Assembly: GCA_020162035.1 (NCBI GenBank)
Contig: JAIUNM010000018.1
Span: 1-64,000 of the forward strand
Reading direction: 5' to 3'
DNA length: 64,000 nt
Source of the DNA: Bacteroidota bacterium
GTDB lineage: Bacteria > Bacteroidota > Bacteroidia > B-17B0 > Aurantibacillaceae
Each line of letters opens with the position of its first letter. The stretch's first letter is position 1. A program made the translations under genes and the position numbers. Below, one piece after another: positions 36,931 to 47,114 of this stretch. The notes under the pieces are model-generated. The model worked only from the letters and a program-made list of their open reading frames with translations, searched no databases and was not told the DNA's origin.

Positions 36931-37854
36931 TTATTTTATTGAATTAAAAATCTTTACTAGGCCTTCATTTAAATTTGTTGAAGGTTTAAAATTAACTGCT
37001 TTAAAAAGTTTGTCAGATGAACCAAAACGTCTTTCGACTTCATAATCGTAACGTTTAGAAGGAGAATTTATTATTTTTATTTCAGATTTAGAGCCTGTAA
37101 TTTCTTTAATTAGTTTTGCTAATTCTAATATTGAAAATTCATTTTCATTGGCTACATTAAATATTTCGCAACCATTAACCTTTTCTGTTAATAATAAACA
37201 GGCTTTAATGGTATCATCAATGTAAGTAAAATCTCGGGTTTGATGTCCATTACCAAAAACAGTTATAGGTTCGCCAGAAATACATTGTTCAAAAAATCTT
37301 GGAATTACCATACGGTTATCTTGTCCTGCACCATAAACATTAAAAAAACGAACAGATATTGAATTTAATCCTTTTTGCTCATGTGCAGCTTTTAAATATA
37401 TTTCATTATATCTTTTTGCCATTGCATAACTAGTTCGAGGGTCAACTTGAATATTTTCAGTTACCGATTTTTCAATTGCAGAATGCCCATAAATGCCGCT
37501 TGTAGAAGCATAAATAATTTTTTTTACATTATTTAATAATGCAGCGTCAACTACATTTTTCATCCCTATTACTTCTGTATCCATTGTTTCTATTGGATTA
37601 TCGGCAACAACATCAACGCCAAGTACTGCAGCAAAATGATAAATATAATCACATTGATTTGATAATTTTTTTACTACTTCAAAATTTCGAACGTCATCTT
37701 TAACAAAAGTTATATCGGATAATACATTTTGATCTATTTTATTCCCCCTAAGTAAGCTGTCTAAAACAATAACTTCATGTTTATTGCGAACAAGGTTTTT
37801 TACAAGATGCGATCCTATAAACCCTGCACCACCAGTTATTAAAATTTTTGCCAT
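36931..37854 (-). CDS. NAD-dependent epimerase/dehydratase
   Basis: A 307-residue extended SDR with TGGAGFIGSH at 7-16 (NAD loop), the Ser in STSGIYG and the catalytic YAMAK near 144. The RFFNVYGAGQDNRMVIPRF stretch near 170 is shared with UDP-glucuronate decarboxylases and UDP-glucose 4-epimerases. The exact reaction cannot be set from sequence alone. It lies between two GT4-type genes and likely provides a donor sugar for them. Confidence 0.85.
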   Translation of the reverse strand: MAKILITGGAGFIGSHLVKNLVRNKHEVIVLDSLLRGNKIDQNVLSDITFVKDDVRNFEVVKKLSNQCDYIYHFAAVLGVDVVADNPIETMDTEVIGMKNVVDAALLNNVKKIIYASTSGIYGHSAIEKSVTENIQVDPRTSYAMAKRYNEIYLKAAHEQKGLNSISVRFFNVYGAGQDNRMVIPRFFEQCISGEPITVFGNGHQTRDFTYIDDTIKACLLLTEKVNGCEIFNVANENEFSILELAKLIKEITGSKSEIKIINSPSKRYDYEVERRFGSSDKLFKAVNFKPSTNLNEGLVKIFNSIK

Positions 37855-37861
37855 TTTAAAT

Positions 37862-39010
37862 TTAAATTAATTTTTTCCAAAATTTTTCAATTTGAGGAAC
37901 AAAATTTTCAAAAGTATGAGTAGTTTGCATTAATTCATTACTTTTCATTCCCATTTTTGCAATTATATTTTCATTATTAATTAAATAAATTAAAGCATTT
38001 GCTAAGCCTTCTGGAGTATCTGGTTCAATAAATTTTCCATTTAAATCCTCTTTAACGAAATAATTTGTTTGACCAACATTTCTAGCAATAATTGCATTAC
38101 CAGATGCCATAGCTTCGGCCATTGATAGAGATGGGAAATTTTCAAACTCTTGACAAGAAACAAATATTTTAGATTTATTAAATATTTTATACAACTCACC
38201 TTCAATTTTTAATTCGATAGTTGATTCTAAGTCTTGATTATGAATTTTTTTTTCTAATTCTTCTCTTAAAATTCCATTTCCACATAAAATAAATTTCCAA
38301 TTTTCGATTATTTTTGGATTTGATTTTTTAATTAAATCAACAGCTTCTATAAACCAACTTGGGTGTTTTTGCTCGTCTAATCTTGCAGCAAAAACTATAA
38401 TGTTTTCTTTGATTTGCGGGTAAAAATTTTTGGTATCAGAATATCTAGATGTTATTGAATAACATATAGGATTATTTTTAAATTTTTCTTTGTTTTCTAA
38501 AACGTATTCTTCAAAATTTCTATACCATGAAAAATAGCCATCTATTTCAATTTCTTTAAATAACGGAAAATAAGTATTAATATCTGTTTCATTTTTAGAT
38601 TTAATTCCAGGTATTAAATAACAACTTGATATGTTAATTACCAATTTTGGTTTTATCCATTTTGGTAATTTATTTAATTTTTTTAATAATGGTAGATAAT
38701 GGAAGTTATATAGTGGTAAGTGAATTAATTTAATTTTATAAGTTAAAATAATTTTTAATAGATTTAAAAATTCTATTTGAGTTTTAAAACGATTGGATAT
38801 AATTTTAAAATTTAAACAATTTATATTGTTTTTTAATTTCCCAACAGAGTTCAACTCATTTACTGATTGTTTATCAATAATATAATACAAATTAAAATTT
38901 TTTGTAGTTAAATCATTATAATCATCATAAAAATCGGCAAAAAAACGTTCTGCTCCCCCTCCTCCTTTTAAATTATTAATTCCATATATAAATAAAGCTA
39001 CAGCTTTCAC
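37862..39010 (-). CDS. GT-B glycosyltransferase (GT4-like)
   Basis: A 382-residue glycosyltransferase with the N-terminal NLKGGGGAERFFADF, FAARLDEQKHPSWFIEAV near 208, and FENFPSLSMAEAMASGNAIIARNVG (near 290-315), the donor-binding site of family 4. The start is GTG at 39010, touching the TAA of the upstream amidotransferase gene with no gap. Sugar specificity is unknown. Confidence 0.88.
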   Translation of the reverse strand: MKAVALFIYGINNLKGGGGAERFFADFYDDYNDLTTKNFNLYYIIDKQSVNELNSVGKLKNNINCLNFKIISNRFKTQIEFLNLLKIILTYKIKLIHLPLYNFHYLPLLKKLNKLPKWIKPKLVINISSCYLIPGIKSKNETDINTYFPLFKEIEIDGYFSWYRNFEEYVLENKEKFKNNPICYSITSRYSDTKNFYPQIKENIIVFAARLDEQKHPSWFIEAVDLIKKSNPKIIENWKFILCGNGILREELEKKIHNQDLESTIELKIEGELYKIFNKSKIFVSCQEFENFPSLSMAEAMASGNAIIARNVGQTNYFVKEDLNGKFIEPDTPEGLANALIYLINNENIIAKMGMKSNELMQTTHTFENFVPQIEKFWKKLI

Positions 39011-40165
39011 TTATTTATAAAAATGTTTTAAAATTTTTAATCCAGGACCAAATAATTTTTTAAAAAGGTAATGTTTTCTAAATTCTTTTTTATCCCATTG
39101 AGTGCCATAATATTTGTGAGGTACAGGTTCCTTATTCATAAACAATTCAAATTCATTTTTTGATAAATCGAATTTTTTTAAAGCATAATTGTAATCAGAA
39201 TGTTGAAGAGTTGGATCATATGTGTCTTTCTTTAGCTCTTCAATTGCGTGTTCACGATTAATTATCTTTGCTGCTACTAATGTTGCTAAATGCGCTTTCC
39301 GTTTATCGACATTAAATTTTTTGGGAAGTATGTAGCCTTGGTAAAATCTGGTAAAGATAGATTCGTAATGTTTCCCACCGTAATCTTTCCAATCGAATTC
39401 TTTAATTAATAGTTCTTTTGCTTCTTCTTTATTATAATCTAACAAATTTAAAGGTGAAATAGAGAACATAGAAAATAAATTGGAATTAATGTATTGTTTA
39501 GTTAAACTTAATGATGGAAAATTTTTTAACTTTTTAGTTCCAAATTTTTTATGAATATTTTTAAGGTTTACAATATCTAACTTATCCTGAAAATACCACG
39601 AGTGTGGCAAAATTGCTTCAGAAGAAATATTATTTCCATTAATAACACTTTTTATTTTATATTTTCGAGCAATTTTATACAGTGTTGCAAAAATTAATTG
39701 ATCAGTAGGGACTTCAATATCAATTACAGATGCTTTTATATATGCTAATTGCAAATCTTTAAACTCTTCCCAATTAATTACATAAGTATATAAATCAAAA
39801 CCTGTTTTTGAAATTATGTTATTTATGTTTTGTACAGCTAATTCGCTATTCCAGCCATTATCAAAATGTACAACTAAAGGTTTTAATCCCACTTGTTTTA
39901 CCCAATAGCATATATAAGAACTGTCAACTCCACCACTTAAACCAACTAAACAATCGTACTTACTATTTTTACCTAGCTCCTTAATTTTTTCAACTCCATC
40001 TTCAAGTTCTTTTAATCTAACATCTAATGGTCGCCAAATAGTTTTTAAAGCCAATGTTTCAAAATCTTTACAAAAATTGCAAACTCCATTATTATCAAAA
40101 ATAATTTCATGTGCAGTGGTATCCATTACACATTTAGTACATTGTTGGTATTCTCTTTTATTCAT
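39011..40165 (-). CDS. N-acetyl sugar amidotransferase (WbpG-like)
   Basis: A 384-residue ATP-pyrophosphatase with C9xxC12...C29xxC32 and PP-loop SGGVDSS at 77-83, then VHFDNGWNSELAVQNI. It is the nearest relative in the window of the copy at 16892-18007 (shared DYGGKH and RFYQGYILPKKFNV stretches). It has no HisH/HisF genes beside it. It overlaps the end of the AsnB-like gene by 8 nt. It probably converts an acetamido to an acetamidino group on a sugar of the repeat unit, drawing ammonia from a shared HisHF pair. Confidence 0.9.
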   Translation of the reverse strand: MNKREYQQCTKCVMDTTAHEIIFDNNGVCNFCKDFETLALKTIWRPLDVRLKELEDGVEKIKELGKNSKYDCLVGLSGGVDSSYICYWVKQVGLKPLVVHFDNGWNSELAVQNINNIISKTGFDLYTYVINWEEFKDLQLAYIKASVIDIEVPTDQLIFATLYKIARKYKIKSVINGNNISSEAILPHSWYFQDKLDIVNLKNIHKKFGTKKLKNFPSLSLTKQYINSNLFSMFSISPLNLLDYNKEEAKELLIKEFDWKDYGGKHYESIFTRFYQGYILPKKFNVDKRKAHLATLVAAKIINREHAIEELKKDTYDPTLQHSDYNYALKKFDLSKNEFELFMNKEPVPHKYYGTQWDKKEFRKHYLFKKLFGPGLKILKHFYK

Positions 40166-42062
40166 TAATTAAAAGTGCATTTACAATACTCCATGTTTCT
40201 GATGCATTATTAACATTCCAAGTATTGTTTTTATATAATTTATTTATGTCGTTTTGAATTTGTTTTGAATTTAAAAAAGTTAAGTTCTCCATTTTTTGAG
40301 AATGTAACTGATCATTAACAAATTCTTTTAAAGGCTCTTTAATCCACTCAACAATTGGAGAGCCAATACCTATTTTCAAAGTTCTTGTTCTAATTTCATC
40401 TGGCAATATATTTTTCATTGCATCTCTAATAATTCGTTTAGTGTATCCGCCTCCTAATTTTGATTCTTCGGGTAAACTAAACATAAATTGTACTAATCTA
40501 TAATCCATAAACGGCATTCTAATTTCAACACTGTTTTGCATTGCAGCTCTATCAAAATCTCTTAAATTAATTGGTAAACTATAGTAATGAAAATCATCAA
40601 AAAGGGTTTTTGAAACTCCATTAAATGGATTTGTATAAAAGCTTAAATTTTCTTTTATATATGTTTCATTAAACCAAAAGTTATTTTGTTTAATATCAGT
40701 TTCAGGTTTGTTTAAAAATGTATTTTTTATCGTTCTTTTAAGCTTAGATTTTAATGAATTATAATTATCAAATTGTTTAATTAAATTATCTGTGTTATAA
40801 TTTTTAGAAAGTCCAGATAATATTTTTATCATTTCTATTGCCTTTGCTTTATTATTATTTTTTAAAGCCTCATAATAATTTTGTAAAGCGTAAGAATTAT
40901 AACCAAAAGCATACTCATCTGCCCCGTGCCCATCTAACGAAACTGTAATCCCTTGATTACGCATTGCTTTATAAATATCAGTAATAGCAATTATTGGATT
41001 TGAAATAATGGAATCTAATAAAATCGTTGTTTTAGTAATTTCGGAAACTAAATTTGAGTAATCTGGTTGAATAAAGACTGCTTTTCCGTTGGTGTGTTTA
41101 ATTACTTGTTCGGCATAATCTCTTTCGTCCATTGTTGTGCCAGGAAATGTTGCAACAAATGCTTTTTGCCAATCATTTGGCAAACGTGAAATATCTGATG
41201 AATTTGTTTTAAACTGTTGTAAAGTACAATAAACAGAACTTGAATCAATACCTCCACTTAATGCAGAAGCAATAGAAACATCACTACGCATACGTAATTT
41301 ACAAGCATCAAAAAATATACTTTTAAATTGTTGTACTTGTTCGTTGTAATTTTTTGAAACTTCAATTAAATGATCTGCGGTATTCCACCATCGTTCAATT
41401 TTTAACTCTTTATTATTTGATAGTGTTAATGTGTGTCCTGGTAATAATTGATTTATTTCTTCAAAAATTGTTTGTCCTTTTGCTTCAATTATACTTGGGT
41501 TTTGAAGCGCTATTGCTAAATTATGTTGGTTAAATTTTCGGTTAAAACCATTAATGTATTTAAATGCAATTGTTTCGGAGGCAAAAGCAAATAAATTATT
41601 TTTTTTATAACTATAATGTAAAGGCTTTACACCAAACCTATCTCTGGCTAAAAAAAGCTCATGTTTTAATTCGTCCCAAATTGCAAATGCCCACATGCCA
41701 TTAAATTTTAATAAGCAATCTTTTCCGTATTCGTGATAGGCAGCTAAAATAACTTCGGTGTCTGTTTCTGTTTTAAACGAATAGCCTTTTGTTTTTAATT
41801 CGTTTCGAATTTCGATAAAATTATAAACTTCGCCATTGTAAGTTATATGATAACGGTTTAAATAAGAAAAAGGCTGTTTACCAGCTTCAGATAAATCTAA
41901 AATTGATAATCTTCTATGCCCAAATCCTAAACAATTATTATTGTATAGCTCATAACCTGCTCCATCTGGACCTCGGTGTTGCATTGAATTAGTAAACTTT
42001 TTTAAGTTTTCTAAATCAATACTACTTTCATTTAAATTATATATACCAGCTATGCTGCACAT
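40158..42062 (-). CDS. AsnB-like glutamine-dependent amidotransferase
   Basis: A 634-residue protein with glutaminase nucleophile Cys2 (MCSIAGIYN), RGPDG near 30-34, and PP-loop SGGIDSS at 269-275 in the synthetase domain. DGHGADEYAFGYNSY replaces the more usual GQGADE loop, suggesting a changed acceptor. In surface-glycan clusters this family forms uronamides; that is the inferred role. The start ATG lies 13 nt inside the end of the upstream glycosyltransferase. Confidence 0.85.
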   Translation of the reverse strand: MCSIAGIYNLNESSIDLENLKKFTNSMQHRGPDGAGYELYNNNCLGFGHRRLSILDLSEAGKQPFSYLNRYHITYNGEVYNFIEIRNELKTKGYSFKTETDTEVILAAYHEYGKDCLLKFNGMWAFAIWDELKHELFLARDRFGVKPLHYSYKKNNLFAFASETIAFKYINGFNRKFNQHNLAIALQNPSIIEAKGQTIFEEINQLLPGHTLTLSNNKELKIERWWNTADHLIEVSKNYNEQVQQFKSIFFDACKLRMRSDVSIASALSGGIDSSSVYCTLQQFKTNSSDISRLPNDWQKAFVATFPGTTMDERDYAEQVIKHTNGKAVFIQPDYSNLVSEITKTTILLDSIISNPIIAITDIYKAMRNQGITVSLDGHGADEYAFGYNSYALQNYYEALKNNNKAKAIEMIKILSGLSKNYNTDNLIKQFDNYNSLKSKLKRTIKNTFLNKPETDIKQNNFWFNETYIKENLSFYTNPFNGVSKTLFDDFHYYSLPINLRDFDRAAMQNSVEIRMPFMDYRLVQFMFSLPEESKLGGGYTKRIIRDAMKNILPDEIRTRTLKIGIGSPIVEWIKEPLKEFVNDQLHSQKMENLTFLNSKQIQNDINKLYKNNTWNVNNASETWSIVNALLINE

Positions 42063-43225
42063 AGTTTATTTATAGAATTTAATATGACATTATTGTTTTT
42101 AATGTTACTTAATTCTTTAGCAACAGAATCTACATTTTTTTTATAATTATCAATATCATTATGTGATAATTTTAAAATTTCTTCACTCATGGCTTTTGCT
42201 GTAAAGCCTTTAGAAACGACTCCCAAATTATAATTTTGAACATAATATTTCATATCAGTATTTGGTGTAACAGCAATGCAAAGTCTTGCTTGTATAAATT
42301 CAAAAAATTTATTTGGTAAACAATGCTCTTCATTAAAATTATTTGGCTTTAATATATACAAACCAATATCAAATTTATTTATAGCTTCAGGTATTTTAGA
42401 AAACTCTACTGGCTCAATAAAATTTATATTGTTGTAAGAAATATATTTTGAAAACAACTTATTATAATACTCGTTGTTAGTTTTAACTAACATTAAATTC
42501 AATTCATAATTATCCGGAAGTAATTCCATTAGCTCGCACATTTCTTCAATTCTTCTTCCTTCGAGTGCAGCTCCATGATGTAGTAATTTTATTTTTCGCG
42601 AATTAAAAACTGGTTTTAATTCATAATATTTAGTTGCATTAGTAACTTCGATCCAATTTATTTTAAATTCTTTTTCATACATTTTACCAATTGAAGCTGT
42701 AACAGAAAATGTTAAATTTATTTTATTGAAATAATTATTTAAAATCCAATTGTAATAGGGCTTAGTATATGTTATCCAATTTTTATTTTCTTCAAACTCT
42801 AAAGGATAATATTCATGCGCATTAAAAACAACTTTTGCTTGATTTGATAATTTTGCCAATAACGGTAAAGTATATATACCATGACCAATGTAAACATCAG
42901 CGTTTTCTTTTTGTAATAAATTTAAAATTTTATAACGTTCAATACTCCAATATTGACGATTAAAATATTTTTCTGTTCCAAATTTATACCCTAAAATAAA
43001 TTTACTAAAAGCAGATTTTATTTTTCGAATAATTACATTACCTGTTGGCTGAAAATAAAAATCTTTATTTAAATTAATTACATCTATTGTATTTTCTACA
43101 CCTTCTATTTTTGTGTTTGTTGAATATACCGAAATAGAATAATGATTTTTTAATGCTTCAATTGTTCTTAAAACACGAGGTTCTCGAGTATAATCAGTTA
43201 TGCATATGATTGCAACTTTTTTCAA
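42050..43225 (-). CDS. GT-B glycosyltransferase
   Basis: A 391-residue protein with VAIICITDYTREPRVLRTIEAL at the N-terminus, HGIYTLPLLAKLSNQAKVVFNAHEYYP near 112-138, KLLHHGAALEGRRIEEM near 214 and HCLPNKFFEFIQARLCIAV near 310. These are GT4-like GT-B landmarks. The start is TTG 43225, since the first beta strand begins right after it and there is no ATG. It lies 7 nt after the upstream glycosyltransferase gene. Confidence 0.85.
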   Translation of the reverse strand: MKKVAIICITDYTREPRVLRTIEALKNHYSISVYSTNTKIEGVENTIDVINLNKDFYFQPTGNVIIRKIKSAFSKFILGYKFGTEKYFNRQYWSIERYKILNLLQKENADVYIGHGIYTLPLLAKLSNQAKVVFNAHEYYPLEFEENKNWITYTKPYYNWILNNYFNKINLTFSVTASIGKMYEKEFKINWIEVTNATKYYELKPVFNSRKIKLLHHGAALEGRRIEEMCELMELLPDNYELNLMLVKTNNEYYNKLFSKYISYNNINFIEPVEFSKIPEAINKFDIGLYILKPNNFNEEHCLPNKFFEFIQARLCIAVTPNTDMKYYVQNYNLGVVSKGFTAKAMSEEILKLSHNDIDNYKKNVDSVAKELSNIKNNNVILNSINKLCAA

Positions 43226-43232
43226 TAGTAAT

Positions 43233-44414
43233 TTAAAAAGTAATTTTATCTACAATTGTTTTTTGTTCTGGAGTTAAGTAATTATTGTAGGTTAGGTTAA
43301 AATCAGGCAAATAATCATATTTTAATGTAGCAAGTTCATTTTTGTTCATTTCCATTTTTATACACATATCATGTATTACTTTTTTTAAAGTGTTATTTAA
43401 CAATAAGTATTCTCTCCCTTTAATTATTAATTCAGTTGTTTTTTCTTTGTTTAATAAAACATCTTTAAGTTTATCTTTTAAATTATTACTGTCAACTGAA
43501 ATTACAGGAGGTTGAAAGCATTCTGGCGATTCATTAAAATATCTTGTTAAAGACACACAGCCAGAAGCCATAGCTTCAAAGGAAAGTAATCCTGGTCCAT
43601 TTGCAAACAATTCATCTAATAAAATATCTGCATTAGATAGTTCATTTAATAAATCGTTATGTTGAATGTTTTTTATGTATTTAAATTCAAATTTATACCC
43701 TTCTTTTTTTAATTCATTAACTACTTTTACAATAATATCAGAGCCTTTTGCATTTGAATTACTAGGGCAATGTAGTATTATTGGAATTTCTCTTGAATTA
43801 ATTTTAAAGATAAACTTGCTCACATCAAAAGGAAGCTGTAAGTGAAAGTAAGGTTGAGCTGCCATTGACATTTGATCGGGAACTGAGAATATACAATGTG
43901 CGAATCTCTCAAATATTCGTATTTTTTTTAATTTATTTTCAAATGACTCTTCATTCAAATAATCTTTAAAAGCTTCAGTTGGAACATTAAATTGTTTACA
44001 GAAAACAGAATAGATTCGTATTTCTGATCCTAAAAAATATCCAATTATTTTAGTTTTATATTTAACGATACTTTCAAAATCTTTTTCATTTATAAAAAAC
44101 GTAGAATATATTGGAATATAAAAATCAACTTTTCGCAATATTTTTAATTGAATTTTCTTTAAGAATTTTTTTCGCTTATTCGGAAAAAATTTGTTTATTA
44201 AAATTATAACTGCATTAGTTACTTTTGGATAGTTTATAAGCCTATTTGAAATTAAATCAGCTATAAAACTATTTTGATTTAAGTTGTATTTATAATCGTA
44301 AAAAGGATTCTTATCAGCAAAAGTAATTACATTATATCCTTTATCTTTAAACCCATTAGAAAGAGTATGAATTAGACCAGCAGTTTCGGGACCTTCAATC
44401 CAAATTGTTTTCAC
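43233..44414 (-). CDS. GT-B glycosyltransferase
   Basis: A 393-residue protein with an N-terminal Rossmann-like half (IWIEGPETAGLIHTLSNGFKDKGYNVI), and a C-terminal half with ILHCPSNSNAKGSDIIVKVV near 211 and LLDELFANGPGLLSFEAMASGCVSLTRY near 265-292, the donor-binding helix of GT-B enzymes. The start is GTG 44414, 6 nt after the amidotransferase stop. The donor is unknown. Confidence 0.82.
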   Translation of the reverse strand: MKTIWIEGPETAGLIHTLSNGFKDKGYNVITFADKNPFYDYKYNLNQNSFIADLISNRLINYPKVTNAVIILINKFFPNKRKKFLKKIQLKILRKVDFYIPIYSTFFINEKDFESIVKYKTKIIGYFLGSEIRIYSVFCKQFNVPTEAFKDYLNEESFENKLKKIRIFERFAHCIFSVPDQMSMAAQPYFHLQLPFDVSKFIFKINSREIPIILHCPSNSNAKGSDIIVKVVNELKKEGYKFEFKYIKNIQHNDLLNELSNADILLDELFANGPGLLSFEAMASGCVSLTRYFNESPECFQPPVISVDSNNLKDKLKDVLLNKEKTTELIIKGREYLLLNNTLKKVIHDMCIKMEMNKNELATLKYDYLPDFNLTYNNYLTPEQKTIVDKITF

Positions 44415-44420
44415 AAAGTA

Positions 44421-45566
44421 TTATTTTTTTGAAGTTTCTTTTAATACACAAAATTTATCATAAAAACTTCGTGTTACATACCCACTTTTTAATAAAATAA
44501 AAAAGAATGGACGCAAACGTTCAAATGTTTTTTTGTATGTTGGATAATCGGTATAATGTTTTGGTTTAGTATTCATAATACTTTCCCATTCATTATCAGT
44601 ATAATTAAGTCTGGTTTTAATTTCAACTAACAAGTCGTTATCAAAAGGTTTAGGCTCTTTAATTTTTTCTAAAGCAACTTCGCGTTTCATTTGTCCACTT
44701 CTTACAAGTGCAGAATACTCGCACCAGCGTAAATCTATCCCAAATTTAATTGGTAAATAATAGTTATTAATAAAATAAGCAGTTCGGTTTTCCATGTGAT
44801 GGCCACCGTACCATTGCCAGCCGTATTCACTTGCTAAAAACTTTTTAACTTCTTCTTTATTGTATTCTAAATAATATAATGGTCTAAATTTTTTTATTTT
44901 ATTTATTACCATCCATTTAATCCATTTACTTAACCAAAGTAAAGGTGTTGATTTTATTTTACCATCACCAAATTGTTTATGAATTGAATGAATATATTTT
45001 GCATCCATATAAAACCAGCCTGGAGGAGAAACTCCTTCGGTTCGAAAAGAATGACCTTCCCAAATATGCTTAATGCCGTATTTTGCACAAGCCATGTAAT
45101 GTGTTGTTGCTAAAGCTAAATCTGTTGCTGCTTCAAATTCAGGAACAGATGCTTTTAATAACGATTTTTGTATGCCTTCAAATTCTTTATTATCTACTAC
45201 ATGTGTAAACAAATCAATTCCTAATTTATCCAATACAATTTTTATATTTTCAACTGCAATTTTAGAATTGTATGTGTTATCAAAATGTGCTGCTAACACT
45301 CTTAAACCATAAACATTTTTTGCTAAATGCAACATGTAAGAAGAATCGCAACCACCACTAACACCAATAACAACATCATACGGTTTTCCTTTTCCGTCTT
45401 CTTTCATTTGTGCAACATACGCTCTAATAATTTTATCTCCTTCCTCACCTGTAGGATACTGAGTATTCATTGAGTCATATTGTTCGCAATAATTACAAAC
45501 TCCATCTGAGTTAAAAGTAATTTTAGGAATTTCAGAATGATATATACAACGCTTACAAGTTTGCAT
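44421..45566 (-). CDS. N-acetyl sugar amidotransferase (WbpG-like)
   Basis: A 381-residue ATP-pyrophosphatase with C4xxC7...C24xxC27 and PP-loop SGGCDSS at 70-76. It lies with an aminotransferase, an SDR and a hexapeptide acetyltransferase, the gene set that makes an N-acetylated amino sugar. It would then turn that N-acetyl group into an acetamidino group, as WbpG does in Pseudomonas aeruginosa. The HisH/HisF pair at 50367-51748, upstream in the same operon, is its likely ammonia source. Its ATG shares one base with the acetyltransferase stop. Confidence 0.9.
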   Translation of the reverse strand: MQTCKRCIYHSEIPKITFNSDGVCNYCEQYDSMNTQYPTGEEGDKIIRAYVAQMKEDGKGKPYDVVIGVSGGCDSSYMLHLAKNVYGLRVLAAHFDNTYNSKIAVENIKIVLDKLGIDLFTHVVDNKEFEGIQKSLLKASVPEFEAATDLALATTHYMACAKYGIKHIWEGHSFRTEGVSPPGWFYMDAKYIHSIHKQFGDGKIKSTPLLWLSKWIKWMVINKIKKFRPLYYLEYNKEEVKKFLASEYGWQWYGGHHMENRTAYFINNYYLPIKFGIDLRWCEYSALVRSGQMKREVALEKIKEPKPFDNDLLVEIKTRLNYTDNEWESIMNTKPKHYTDYPTYKKTFERLRPFFFILLKSGYVTRSFYDKFCVLKETSKK

Positions 45567-46153
45567 TATTTAAAATACTTAAATTGAATTTCATTATTAT
45601 TTATAATTACATTTCCAATGTGTTTTGCCGGTGTGCCAGCAATAATTGCAAAGTCAGGAAATGATTTGTTTACAAAACTTTGAGCAGCAACTACAACAAA
45701 ATCCCCTAGTGTTACACTTTTTGAAATTACAGAATGTGGACCAACGTAAACATTGTTTCCGATATAAACTGGCAAACGCTCAATTGGTAATTTGTTGTTA
45801 CTTAAAGTTGCTTTAACATTATCATGAGAGTAAATATGAACTCCTGCAGAAATTGTACATTGATTTCCAATTGATAAACCACCAGAGCCATCAAGTATTG
45901 TAAACATTCCTATCCAACAATTTTCTCCAACTTTTACATCTCCAATAACGTAACTAGAATCATAAATATTAGAACCTTTTCCAAAACCTAAACGTTGTGC
46001 GCGTTCCCACCTATCATTTACATGATCTGCCATAGGAAGCGAACGATTATAATGATTTAAAAAAGCATCTTCTAACGCAATATTCAATTCTTGCGTTTTA
46101 GTTAAATGTTTTTTTAACTCGTTATTATTTTCTAATAATTTTTTTTTATCCAC
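45566..46153 (-). CDS. Hexapeptide-repeat acetyltransferase (WbpD-like)
   Basis: A 195-residue left-handed beta-helix transferase. Repeats of the type [IV]-G-x-x-x run from about residue 60 to 180, with VYIGNNVYVGPHSVISKSVTLGDFVVVAAQSFV typical of the coil and HIYSHD near 112 holding the probable catalytic His. The length is close to WbpD, which acetylates the 3-amino group of a UDP-sugar uronate. It sits between the SDR and the amidotransferase, so it probably makes the N-acetyl group later amidinated. The start is GTG 46153. Confidence 0.82.
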   Translation of the reverse strand: MDKKKLLENNNELKKHLTKTQELNIALEDAFLNHYNRSLPMADHVNDRWERAQRLGFGKGSNIYDSSYVIGDVKVGENCWIGMFTILDGSGGLSIGNQCTISAGVHIYSHDNVKATLSNNKLPIERLPVYIGNNVYVGPHSVISKSVTLGDFVVVAAQSFVNKSFPDFAIIAGTPAKHIGNVIINNNEIQFKYFK

Positions 46154-46157
46154 TAAT

Positions 46158-47114
46158 TTATTTAATTAAAGTTTTCATCCATTCAGAAGTTTTTAAAACT
46201 CCTTCTTCTAAATCTACCTGCGCTTTAAAATCTAAAATATCTTTTGTTTTTTCAACACTTGGAATTCGAATTGCAATATCTGCAGATAAAGGTGGGTCAA
46301 AAACTATTTTTGATTCTGATTTTAATACTCTACATACCAATTGTGCTAAACCTAAAATTGTAATTACAGCGCGTGCATTACCAATATTAAAACTTTCGCC
46401 AATTGCTTTTGGATTTTCAACACAACGAATTAAACAATCAACAAAATCATCAACAAAACACCAAGCTCGAATTTGAGAACCATCACCATCAATATGTATA
46501 TCTTCGTTTTTTAAAGCTTTTTTAATAAATATTTGTATGGCACCTTCGCCTGTTTGTCCGGGACCATAAACGTTAAACGGACGAACAGTAACTACAGGTA
46601 ATTTATATTGTTTATAATAGGCATGTGCTAAATGTTCGCCAGCTAATTTACTAACTGCGTAAGTCCAACGTGCTTCGCCTGCACTTCCTGCAACTGTTTG
46701 GTCGCTTTCTGAAGATTTAAAAGCCATAGAACCAAATACCTCCGATGTAGAAAAATCTATAAATCTATCTTTAATTCCATTTTCCATAGCCGCTTGCAAA
46801 GCGTTAGCAGTTCCTATCATATTAACACGCATTGTTCTTACTGGGTCTTTTATTACAGTATCAATACCTGCAATACCTGCTGCGTGTATAACAATATCAG
46901 CACCTTTCATTGCACTTGTTAAAGTTGGTAAATCTAAAACATCGCCTTTTACAATTTTTATATTTTGATGATTTGCAATTGAACTGTTTGTTAACGTGTC
47001 TCTATGAAAATTATCGTAAACAAGAATTTTGTTAGTGTTTACATAATGTTTAATAAGTGTGTTGGCAATGAAACCCGCACCACCTGTAATAAAAATTGTT
47101 TTATTATTTATCAT
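46158..47114 (-). CDS. NAD-dependent epimerase/dehydratase (extended SDR)
   Basis: A 318-residue protein with [11 protein letters not shown] near 10-20 (NAD-binding loop), STSEVFG near 122 and the catalytic YAVSK near 149. [25 protein letters not shown] near 174 resembles UDP-glucuronate decarboxylase and GDP/dTDP-sugar dehydratases. It overlaps the aminotransferase stop (ATGA) and probably provides the keto sugar that the aminotransferase uses. Exact reaction unknown. Confidence 0.85.
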   Translation of the reverse strand: MINNKTIFITGGAGFIANTLIKHYVNTNKILVYDNFHRDTLTNSSIANHQNIKIVKGDVLDLPTLTSAMKGADIVIHAAGIAGIDTVIKDPVRTMRVNMIGTANALQAAMENGIKDRFIDFSTSEVFGSMAFKSSESDQTVAGSAGEARWTYAVSKLAGEHLAHAYYKQYKLPVVTVRPFNVYGPGQTGEGAIQIFIKKALKNEDIHIDGDGSQIRAWCFVDDFVDCLIRCVENPKAIGESFNIGNARAVITILGLAQLVCRVLKSESKIVFDPPLSADIAIRIPSVEKTKDILDFKAQVDLEEGVLKTSEWMKTLIK

